From Archegozetes longisetosus (taxonomy: Eukaryota; Arthropoda; Arachnida; Sarcoptiformes; Trhypochthoniidae), in the NCBI GenBank assembly GCA_018873245.2, contig JAEMBT020000007.1, positions 5,797,129 to 5,861,128 of the forward strand: a DNA stretch of 64,000 bases, in the 5' to 3' direction. The notes beneath the pieces are model-generated. The model was not told the DNA's origin and ran no database searches. It saw only the letters and a list, made by a program, of their open reading frames with translations. The translations under genes were made by a program, and so were the position numbers. Below are positions 33,210 through 44,100 of this stretch, in pieces; the stretch's first letter is position 1, and the number at the start of each line of letters is the position of its first letter.

Positions 33210-33755
33210 GGTCAATCCGGGCTAATGGATCTAAGGGGGTTCCCAACCCCATACCCCAAGTGTGATACATCATTAGATTCAGTTCGTCTAGTTGAACATT
33301 TTGATATCACACTTTACCACTTCTGGCCAACTTCCGATGGGAGTGGCTGACCCCACAAAGTGATATATCATTGCACTCAAGATATCGAGCTGAGTATTTT
33401 AATACATCACTTGATCAATTATCAGAAGTAGTTTCCAAGATATCAATCTGTTTGGTTTAGTACCTCGTAATGGATAAACCTGAATTTCTAGAGTCGTAAC
33501 CCAAACAAACCTGATTTGAACTAAAGTATAATTAATTAGGTCTTTTCGCAACCTAACCTATTCTCCCTTAGTTCAAATCAGGTTTGTCCATTTTCGAGAG
33601 GGTTAGTTCTAGATGGCTAAAAGTGGTCAGGTTCGAGTTACAAGTGGTCAAGTGTGGTGTCAAAATGTTCAGCTAAAAGAACTGAATCCGATAATGTATC
33701 ACACTTGGGAGTGGGGAGTCGGGAACCCCTTTAGACCCATTAGCCCGGGTTCACC
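33210..33755. mobile_element. Foldback element related to 14428-15641
   Basis: The ends GGTCAATCCGGGCTAATGG and GGTGAACCCGGGCTAATGG (inverted) have arms of about 110 bp. A central perfect inverted pair (acaaacctgatttgaactaa) lies near 33505-33590. The pattern of the arms (CCCCA..., GATTCAGTTC, ...GAAC..., then TGATATCACACTTTACC) parallels the arms of the element at 14428-15641. No clean target duplication is visible. Confidence 0.7.
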
Positions 33756-33779
33756 AAAACAGTAATTCGTTCTTTTGAC

Positions 33780-34368
33780 TGTTTACCTCCTTAGAGTTCT
33801 CGCTTTTCATTATCAGTGAATCTTTGGGAAGTGTCTTCCAAAAGTGATTGTTATCATCCACGTTGTACACATATTCGTCCTTAGGACTTTTACGAAGATC
33901 TTCAAGTCGATCCTTCCACTATTTGATCACGTCACAATTGACATCAGGACCTTCACCATAAAGTATACTAAACATAGTCACATTCCATTTTCTAAATGAC
34001 ACTGACCAGCCATTAAAAGCAGTAAACTTTTCATTGTTCAAAGCATCAGCAAACATCTTGATCCTTTCTTATAAAAATGGACTAGAAATGGACATTCCTT
34101 TAGCTCTCGCGAACTGAAACTATTCTCAAGTCAAATGTTGATGTCATCGTTTGGAGTAGATCTTTCAATTTCTTTCTGAATCGGTCTTTAAACTACTCAA
34201 AAGCCTTCTTGTTTAGTTATTATTGATGATTATATTACTAGTTTTATTTTTATTACATTTTAGCCCTTCACCCAATTTTCGTAAACTTAGACTAGGACTA
34301 CTCTTTTTCATATTCATTTCATCTATTTTCTCTTCCAATGTAAGGAATCGTAATTTAGAATCAGACAT
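33780..34368 (-). pseudogene. Tigger/pogo-type transposase remnant
   Basis: From 34368 the minus strand encodes MSDSKLRFLTLEEKIDEM and a CENP-B-type helix-turn-helix (SLSLRKLGEGLKCNKNK). Then, with stops, come the second DNA-binding portion (ERIKMFADALNNEKFTAFNG, then WSVSFRKWNV), SILYGEGPDVN and the first catalytic region (YVYNVDDNNHFWKTLP). The rest is missing, and a foldback element begins about where the protein would continue. In-frame stops make it inactive. Confidence 0.7.
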
Positions 34369-34410
34369 TTTGACCAGAATATGAATAAAATATTGATAAA
34401 ACCAGTGCAT

Positions 34411-35092
34411 GAAATTATACTTTTCGGAAAAATTAAAACACGTTAAAATGTCAAATGATAGTGTATTACGTCAACAGATTTTTTAAGGAGTGCTCTCATT
34501 TGAGCGCAAATTTATTATTATTTTATTTATTATTTATTATTTCGCGCATTTCAATAGGGCTTTATCTATATATTGAACACGATACATTTAATATGATGTT
34601 AATCACTTAAACTGAACTGAACTTGAATAATATTTGTTCTCATTAAGTTCTTATTTAAAGCTTTTTTATCAGAGTCTTTTAGGTGTTAGTTTTACTTTGC
34701 TATATAGAATATAATTTTCCTATCATTAATAACAGTTCTGCTCTTGATGTTAATATGAATTGAATTCATGAATCAGTAGAATCGAAATTTTGATTTATAT
34801 TCGGAAGTTTTCTAGTGGTCATTTATGTTTGTAGGCGTGATTTTAAAATAATTATGAATTTGATCAAATATGATAATTTATATATTGATTTATACTTAAA
34901 CTTTAAAAATTAAAATAAAATTTAATTTCATTGAACTTAGTTTGACCAAATACTTTGTGCAATGTTGCAAAAATTTGTTCATACAACTATCGAACAACTT
35001 TTCTGTTCGATAGTACGATAAGTGCAAGAAACAAGAGAAAATTGAGAGCCCTGTTTTTAAGATAAGGAAAACGGTTAATGAGCTGTTTCTGT
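34411..35092. other. Gene-free interval
   Basis: AT-rich, with a short run of attatttatt near 34513-34545. No gene recognised. Confidence 0.5.
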
Positions 35093-35752
35093 TCACGTCA
35101 GGCAGGTGTCCTTCTTATAGAGGATGCTTATGATTAGAAAATCTTTGGAACTGAACTTGACCTCTCTTTCTTCAAAGATGTCCTTGCCATCGAAGTATCT
35201 CTCGACACAGATTTTACTGTATTTCAAATACTTTACTGATTTGGAAGTGAGTTGGCCCTGCTGCTCCCATAGTTTCTGGTCTCTCAAAATGAAGCAGTCA
35301 TAAGTACACGGAAACAATTGAGGGCATTTATGATTATTCATCAGATTTCTGATACACTGAAAAATGCATTGTACCAATTTTACCAGTTTTTTGCCTCTAT
35401 TAATGAATTAACGTGCTTTGCTTTAATTAATAACATTTTATCATTAGATTGAATTTTTCATCAAAATTCTTATTAGACCTTAATTAAAAACACTAAATTG
35501 AGAAACCGATGCATAAGAAATAATTAATTAATTTCTACTTTAATTTCATACACTTTGGATCCATAATTATGAACGAGTAAATTGTTATTATGGCGATGAC
35601 TCTCTTGTTCCCAATGATAACTAGACTTCGTCTCTAGAATTAAAGCAGAAATATGCTAACAGATACTTAAAGAAATTATATTACTTTGAATTAATAATAC
35701 TTTGTATAAGAGTAAGAATCAGTAAAGTGGCAGTAAGAATGAATGCCTTCAT
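35093..35752 (-). pseudogene. Broken duplicate of 10-Cys gene B
   Basis: Exon 1 (35752-35701) and exon 2 (35633-35552) align with gene B exon by exon, with the same splice sites and open frames. Exon 3 starts at 35420 but meets TAA at 35408-35410 where gene B has GAA. Beyond it the first five cysteines (C-x3-C-x9-C-x5-C-x3-C) survive, followed by a 1-bp frameshift and, at about 35218, a jump to unrelated sequence, so the second Cys half is lost. The unrelated downstream stretch (35093-35217) is open and somewhat GC-richer, but not recognised. Confidence 0.75.
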
Positions 35753-35783
35753 TTTAATAATTTATATTAGAATTAATTACATC

Positions 35784-36397
35784 TAATGAAGAGCATAGAC
35801 TCAGGCTATCGAGCCTGAACAATACTGAAAGGCTGTTCAGGGAAATATTTGATGAACATATCAGTAAATACTCTAAAACTAAATCTATTGATAGAGCTCA
35901 AGCTTCTATTTCATCATTATTAGATACTGTTTATAAGAAACCTAAAGTTAACACTAATGAACAAATTGATAAATGTTTTCGAAATCCAGAAGAAGGGTCT
36001 GAAACAGAACCGATTGATTGGTGAAAGAGACACCAATCTTCAAATTCTTGCCTTTCGAGATTCGCTTTTGATATTCTATGCATAACTGCTATGAGTATTC
36101 TGAGTGAACAGATATTCTCAAAAGCATAAATAATAATAACTAAGAGGAGAAATCGATTGGCAGATAACACAATTCGAAGCATCATATGTTTGAACTTTTT
36201 AAATAATTACTTAGATTAAAATGTATTTTCAAATATTCATTTTGGTTTTAACTCCTTCTGCATTACATTGTTGTTTTGACTTTTAATCATTAATAATAGA
36301 TGCTATTACAGATTTTTTGTTTTATGATAATTATATCAATATTTCAACTTAGGCTCTAGGCTCAGACTCGATGTTTTCAAGCCTATGTTCATCATTA
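35784..36397 (+). mobile_element. hAT element remnant, 8-bp TSD, with paralogous empty site
   Basis: ATTACATC flanks it on both sides (35776-35783 and 36398-36405). The TIRs read TAATGAAGAGCATAGACT and TAATGATGAACATAGGCT (inverted). Copy A has the uninterrupted site (aattagttacat near 28496). Inside is the end of a hAT transposase. Confidence 0.88.
35836..36219 (+). pseudogene. hAT transposase C-terminal (dimerisation) region
   Basis: The reading continues through FREIFDEHISKYSKTKSID, EPIDW, a TGA where Trp is expected, KRHQSSNSCLSRFAFDILCI, the signature MSILSEQIFSKA, a TAA, then IIITKRRNRLADNTIRSIIC and LNFLNNYLD. This is the order of the hAT C-terminal dimerisation domain. Two nonsense codons and loss of the N-terminal two thirds make it inactive. 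Confidence 0.8.
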
Positions 36398-36516
36398 ATT
36401 ACATCTTACCAAACCTCATGTTCTAATTATTATGCATTCTTCGTTTGAAGTTTTATATTATAAAAGTTAGTCAATTTTAGTTTTAACGTCATTTTTGAGA
36501 TAATCTTCAAAATATG

Positions 36517-37462
36517 ACTGAACAGCGAACTTCATAGCCCGTCAACTGAGAATTGAATCGATTCAACTTTTAAATGTTGATTAAGGTTAAAACAAATAAA
36601 ATATAAAATTACTTTATGCAAAATACTTAATTCAGCACGTAATTGATCTCTTTTGACACGACTGTCTAAGTGATTTGCATATTATACTATAAGTCTTGAA
36701 ACCTTTTGGCAAATGCTTTATGTTCAATATAACAAACTGGTATAAGGAAGCGAATCTTCAAACATAATTAAATTATCAATAGTAACATATATTAAATATA
36801 AAATTAGAATCGATTCATTTTATGGAAATGTTAACCTAATAAAAGGTTTCACGCCTTTACTTTCAAAACATTATTTTCAACAGCTTTACTCTCAAAATCT
36901 TCAACAGAACTTTCAAATAATCTTTTTATCTTCTAACCTTTAATTTAAAGTAATTTGTATTTAAAAATTTATTGAATTCCACAGAATTGCATCGAATTCT
37001 GTAGAATTGAGCTATGCACAGTTCAATTCAACTCAATTCACTTGAACTCTGTAGTCATTCAACAAAACTCTATAGAATTCAATAAACTTTTTTAATATAA
37101 ATTACTTTAATTTTAAGATTAAAAGATAATTGCAAAACTATTTGATAGTTTTATTAAATATTCTGGGAGTAAAACTGTTGCAAATAATGTTTTGAGAGTA
37201 AAGACGTGCTACCCTAATGAAAAAATGATTAATGCTTCAAATACTTATAGCGGTTGTTATATTAAAACATTTGCCAAAAAGTTGGCTTCAAAGGATTTAT
37301 TGCATACAAATTACTTATAAGGTGATGCTAAAAGAGATTAACTGTGCACTGAATTAAGTACTTGGCATTCAGTAATTTTGTGTTTGATTTGTTTTAAGCT
37401 TGACATTATAAGTTAAATTGACTCAAGTCTTAGTTAACAAGTTATGAAGTTCGCTGTTCAGT
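36517..37462. mobile_element. Foldback element with ~350-400-bp imperfect arms
   Basis: The ends CTGAACAGCGAACTTCATA and complement (about 36518 and 37461) lead into arms that match with moderate identity to about 36900 and from about 37100. The centre has repeats of gaattctgtagaattga type. It interrupts copy B of the duplication at a point that is continuous in copy A (near 28616-28632). No clear target duplication or transposase. Confidence 0.8.
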
Positions 37463-38088
37463 AGTAATTAGAATTTAATTACAGTACGCTGTGAAGTAGT
37501 TGGATAAAAACACGATTTGAAGTCTTTAGTATTCAGCAAAACACAGTTATTATAAAAATATTGTTCGTCTCAATTTGTTCATAACTTTCTTATTGATCAT
37601 CTCATTTCAACAATTAGAGACATATTCTTAACAGGTTCTGTTTTAAAATAGTTGCATGTGGAATCTTAATCCTTCTAAAAGTTATGAAGCATTCAAAATT
37701 TGTTTATTAAAAATTAAAAATATATATTCTTTAATGCTTTACAATTTTTTATTTTAATCACGTTGCAAATCACACTCATATTGGCAAAATTGATGCCAGG
37801 TTACACTCGTCAAAGTTTTATCAATCAGCATAATCTTTAACAAAAATTAAGAAATAATGCAGATTAAACTGAATTTATAACATAAGTTGGCTTAACTATG
37901 GAATGTAGTGAGCATTGTCGTAAATCGCACTCATGTCTCAGCTTAGTTAATGTAATGTAATATTGATGAGGGCAGACAAACTTAAGCCTATAAAGTATTA
38001 GTTGGCGTGACTTACAATAATAAATACTATATTCCACAGTAAAGCTCATAATTGATACAGAGATTAACTAATTGAAAATTAATTCTTA

Positions 38089-38094
38089 TTTATT
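38089..38094 (-). terminator. Poly(A) signal AATAAA of the cadherin gene
   Basis: AATAAA on the minus strand, 26 bp after the stop codon. It lies inside the duplicated block (copy B). Confidence 0.5.
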
Positions 38095-38119
38095 GAGAAA
38101 TAATGCATCGGATCATAAA

Positions 38120-41100
38120 TTAATTGTCATTCAAATAATTGACCCCATAGGGACTGCCAGCAGTTGTATAAACAATGTTGTACTGAACGGATGATATAGA
38201 AGATAATGAACTCAAAGAACAAACAGTATCTCCACTTCCTTCGAGTGAATATATACAAACGTTATCGCATTGATCATCAATTTGTATGTCAATCTTCTCG
38301 AGATGATCACGTATTATATCCGCTAAATCCTCAGCTCCAATATGTTGTGCATCTTATGATCAAATAGAAAAATAATTAAACAAAAGTTAGACATTATATC
38401 ACTTACTCAATGATGACTTATCGAACTCATGATTACACTTATCACAGTCTATAACAGTAGAGTGCGGGTCCACTCGAACACGTTTCGCCGAAACACTAAC
38501 TCTTTCGATATTGCTATCACCTCTTTGATCGACATCATGCTTAAGAACACTCTCCTCAAGTTGGTCTCTATTTTCATCAAAATCTGAATTTGTATTTGTG
38601 AGCTTTCGTTTGTATCGCATGTAAATGATTATGATCGCTATAATCACTATTGAAACACAGATTTGATTATTTTAATAGCTTTAATGCTTGCAATTCAGAC
38701 TTATTATTGACTCAAATATACAGTGAGGCTCATAATTATAAGACCACTAAATATTCTTTGAAATTTTTATGTTAATTTGATAGTTTTATCACAAACTTTT
38801 GTAGACATTAATCCTATAGTATGCCATTAGTTGACAAAATTCTGCAACAATCAGGTGCCGGATTAGGGCTTAATCCGGAAAAATCTAGATTTTCGTATGT
38901 GCAAAATTATAAGACCGGTTGCTGGTAATGTGTATTTTATTGTTATTTTCAATCAAAAAGTGCAATTCGAAGGACAATATTATAACTTTATATTTTTTTA
39001 GTTAGTTTTGATTCATTTTTATTTAAAAAATTATCTATAAATTATGCCGAAGGGCAAACAGCTAACAGAATATGAATGTGGCCAGATCGCGGCATTAAAC
39101 GCTACCGGTATGTCCCAGAGAAAAATAGCGGTCAAAATCGGGAGATCTAAGACCGTTGTAACAAATTATTTGGCCGATCCCGAAATTAAAAGTGGTCTTA
39201 TAATTATGCACATATCAAATTTGGGTTTTTATTGGGTTACTCGGTAATCTGTGGGGCGATTGGCATAAATTTTTATATTCTAATCTATTGTTGCGCAATA
39301 CAGATAAATACAAAAAATGGCTCTTAAATCATTTGATTAAATATAGAATTTTTAAGAATATTAGGTGGTCTCATAATTATGAGCTTTACTGTGTCTTACG
39401 TGGAATATTAATGGCACAAACAATCACAGCAGAGACAGCTATTGTATTCAAACTGATGGTTAAGCTGTCAGCATTTTGATTGCAAACGGTTGAATTATCA
39501 GAACATGAACATAATTGAGCTGCAGATGACATACACGATCTCTCATCTTTCATACAATTATTGTTATCGCACTCATCTATTCGTTCGCAACTTTTGCCGT
39601 CACTCGATTCTATTGAACCTGCTGGACATCTATCCAAATTGTTCAACAAAAATTCAATACATGTCTTAACGGTGTATCTAAGTAGTTTTCATATCTATTA
39701 TCATATTGACGCTACTTAAATTGAACAATCGAAAATACATATTAAATGCTTGCCCGCATAGCAGACAAAATCTTCGTGAAAAGAGTTACAAAAGTCTAAT
39801 CACATTTAATCAGTCTTTCAAAAGCAAACATCTCTAATCAGTTAAAATAGAATAACGATTTTTTAGTTGAAGTATATTTTTACTTTTAATTAAGTACTCT
39901 TTTGAATATATTAGTTTTCTTGTTTTATCTATAAATTGAACCGATCATGTTCTAACTATTTTTAAATTTTATTATTGAGCTAAACCTATTGTATTGCACG
40001 TAAAATAATGCTCTACAGACAAATATATAACTTAAGACGTCTTGGAGATTATTTGAAAGGGCTGTACAAACAAGTTGAATACCTGCACTCGTGCATCATC
40101 CATATGTCGTGACACACTAATGGCACCTCGCATGTGATACGAACACATGGATTGTTAGAAGGGCAACCATCAACTACTTCTTGAGATTCTAAAACGTACG
40201 CATTTTCTGTTGCGTTTTCCATTGGTAGGTGTCGGCCATCAATTCGTATATCATTCAAACATCCTGTTAAGAAGTGAGGCTTAGCCATAAGCATTTCAAA
40301 TGGTATTAAATAAGAATAAAAGTCCAAACAAATCCATATTTGATTGCAAAAATTTGACTTTTCATTACTAAAAAGCACTAGATCGCTTAATTTGCAAACT
40401 TTTCCCAATGGAGCAATCACTTGATCTCTTGAACTAACTAAAAGCTCACTTCCATAGTGCTTATGATAAATATTTTCATGCGCTTTCATTGAAATATTGG
40501 ACTATTTTTCAATAATGACTTCAATGTATCACTTTATATGTGTTTAGTCTTAGTCTCACTCGCCTCATCTATAGACCTTTAATGTCGATGAGGGACTATT
40601 TAAATGATTAAGTCTCTTAGTTTTCAAACATTATTAAACAACAAATCAATTAATTTAGTTAATCAAAAGATACTATTAATACAAAAATGCTTTCTTTTCA
40701 CGTTTCAGTCAGCTATAGCATAAATTATGTATAACTGTATTCTTACTTATTAATATCTCTTTGGTCATTGCAAAAGCTGGACAAATGTTGGTCCCCTTCG
40801 GCACATGGCCTCTATAGGGATCACATTCGACTAAAAATTCTGATCTACAGCTTGTCACTAAAAATACGCACAAATCAGACAAACCTTCATCAAAGTCATT
40901 GCCTACGACTCCAGCTCCGATACCAATATAGTTTACATCACCACCAACCACGACATTCCTTTTCTCAACTTTAATCAATTGATGTAGTCTTTCGTAATCA
41001 TCGATTCTGGAATATTTTCCAACACCCCCACCATCAAGACTTATAGAAGCAGTCGAGCCAAACCTTTTCACTTGAATCAAATGCCATTTGCCGTCATTCA

Positions 41101-44100
41101 CAAAAACGTTTTTTAATCTCAAAACTTGTTCAGTTGATGATCTCAAATGATTTAAATTGAATCTGAATTGGATTCTCGCTTCACGTATTTCAAGAATACA
41201 ATACTCGCGCTTATCTTTAGAAGATAGCCTCAATAGGTCTCCATAAGACTCACGCGTCCGGAACAGCAGTTGTATTTCATTTGAATACGGGTTGATATCA
41301 AAGGAAAGTCCGTACCTAATGAAACTGTGCTGTTGAAACATCTTGGATTGAGTCAGTTTCTCACATCTGGACCCGTGCCAGCCAGGATCGCAAACGCATT
41401 CTGCCTTATTATAACTACCTAAGCATTTCCCGTTTTGACACATGTTTGCAAAGAAGCTGCACATCGATTCGCCTGCAATCAATTCAGTATTTGTTCACTT
41501 CTCATTTGATGAGGTGTTTGAGCAAAAGGGAGTTATGTGGTTACCAGAACTATATTCTCGAATCCCGAGGGCACTACGCGTACCAGAACATAGTTTTGAT
41601 AAACACATAACTCCCTCATACATAAACATCTCATTAAGTATAAAGTTATGAATCCATTTATCTTTTATCTGTTACTTTGATAGACTGGAAATTGTGCACT
41701 TAATTATCTGTACATAGTTTTTGAAATATTTATACCTGAAGAACATCCTTGTAGTGAATTCGCAGAGTTATAAACTGAACCAAAATCATACAAAAAATCA
41801 TTGTGCATTAGGTTCCTGACACAACCGGTGAACCCAATTCTCGAGTGCTGATGACTCCAATTGTAATATTTATCAATAGGTTGATGAGAAACCCCTCCAA
41901 CTTGTAGCGGAGCGTTTACATTAAGTAATTCACTAAAGAATGGACTGGTTGTCAAGTTTTCACATCTGGTTCTATCCATCTTCAATGGTTCGGAATCATA
42001 TATCACAGCATCAATACAATGGTCAACCATTAATCGTACCGTTTGAGTATCAAAAAATATGTCAATCGTATGCCATTCGCCGTCATTCAGTGGTTTCGGA
42101 CTGTTTACCATCAATTCCTGAGTACCCGAACCAAAATCACATAACATCCGAGACATACCTAACATAAAGCTATTATATATTATATCTAACTATGATTAAG
42201 AATATTGCAATTTAAATACAATTTCAAGAATAACAGATCTTAAAACTTGTTAAATTTTTATAACCTTTAAGGCTTTTAGAATTTTTGATTTATTATATAT
42301 TTTTAGTGAATTCTCACCATTTTTAAGCTCAAGTGATATAAAATCAGTAATAATTTGTTTGGCTCCAAATGAAGGCCTATTCATTGGTCCGTAATACAAA
42401 ATAAGTCCGTTTGGAATCTGTGTTATTATCTCCAAACTAATATGTGATTGACTGCATTGTGGTAATGGTTCCAACCAAACCCATCCCTGACCGTTAAACG
42501 ACCGTGTGGTTAGCTCACAATGAGATCCATACACACCTTCAGGACACTTACACATAAGGCTTTTGTCACTTGCTATAACACAAGTTCCACCATTCAAACA
42601 TTTAGTGTCAGCGCACGATTTCAACGGTTCTGATAATAATTGACTATATTTACAAATACAGTTGGCTTTAGTTATTAAGTTTATTCCAACAAATGCACTG
42701 TAGTTTGAGTTTATTAGCACTAGATTTGGTTCATTTAGTAGTAATTCTGTTGTGCAACTACTCGATTCGCATTCGCCATTCTCTTCATCCATGCACTCAT
42801 TTATACCGATTTGAGTTATGTTCAGCTAAATATAAAATATCTTTAGATAATACTTTGTCTACCAATTCAAAGTCTGACAAGTAATCTATGGACTTCTTTG
42901 CGAAATTGAAAATTTTTATGACTTTGTCCTAAAAAGCAGTAGTCAGTTATAGAAATACCAATTTTTCTTCAATATAAATAAAACTGAGAATGAATTTGAC
43001 TTCTATATCATCTCAATTTTATTTCTCTAAAAACTGTCAAACACTCATACTTTCTATCAAATAAACTTGTAGATCTTATGAGTTGTAGATATAAGTTGAA
43101 TACATGCTTGCCAGGTTTGCTTTCACTCAAAGGACTATGGTCGGATAAGAAGAATGTGCTCAAATCGAATAATTAGTACAACTAATTTGTAGTATTCCTC
43201 GTTCCCCATCAACCATATGCAGGAAAACTTTCAAAAGTAACCGGAGGCAGAGTTATGAATTTTTTTCAAAAATTTTTACTGAAGGGTCTATGAGCAAAAA
43301 ATGAATTTTAAAAGTTAATTTAACCCCTTTGCCCACCTTTAAACTTAATGAAATTTTCAAATGTTATAGATACTTGTGTGAAGATATTTTTCACAAAGTA
43401 TCAAATTAGTACAAGTGTTGCTAGGGGCGTTTCGAGAGGCTAAAAATTTACCATTACTAAGAGCTTATTTTATAAGTGACACTAATTTATGGAATTGGTT
43501 ACAGCATATTAAGGTTAATGAACTAGTTTATATGTGCATATAGTTATTAGCTCAACTTATAGCAACACAAAAAGGGGTGTGGCGATATTATGCCTTCCAT
43601 TTCCAACTCTGTTAAACCGACCCCTTTTATTGAATTTAAACGTAATTTATGGACAACCTTAAATTCGCCTATCATTATCAATTCGCTTACATATTACTAT
43701 GATAAAAATAGACACATTTTAGCGGTAAATTTTTAGTCTCTCGAAACGCCCCCTAGCAACACTTGTACTACTTTGATACTTTGTGAAAAATATCTTCACA
43801 CAAGTATCTATAACATTTGAAAATTTCATTAAGTTTGAAGGTGGGCAAAGGGGTTAAATTAATTTTTAAAATTCATTTTTCGCTCATAGACCCTTCAGTA
43901 AAAATTTAAAAAATTCATAACTCCGCCTCCGGTTACTTTTGAAAATTTTCCTGCATATGGTTGATGGGGAACGAGGAATACTACAAATTAGTTGTACTAA
44001 TTATTCGATTTGAGCACATTCTTCTTATCCGACCATAGTCATTTGTACAAAGTGTACTAAAGGGAGGACCCTTAGGTGTTATTTCCAAAAATCCAAGATT

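Larger units (their letters stand above)
35218..38117. repeat. Segmental duplication, copy B
   Basis: Aligns with 27960-29277 once the transposons at 35784-36397 and 36517-37462 are removed. Its right limit (about 38117) lies 3 bp from the cadherin stop codon at 38120-38122. Confidence 0.85.

Noticed and set aside
35931..36185. 84-aa minus-strand ORF
   Set aside because: Antisense to the hAT transposase C-terminus.
42250..42317. Read-through of the LamG exon to 42250
   Set aside because: The GTGAGAATTC donor after 42318 joins in phase to 42158 and restores the expected LamG sequence (DFGSGTQEL).
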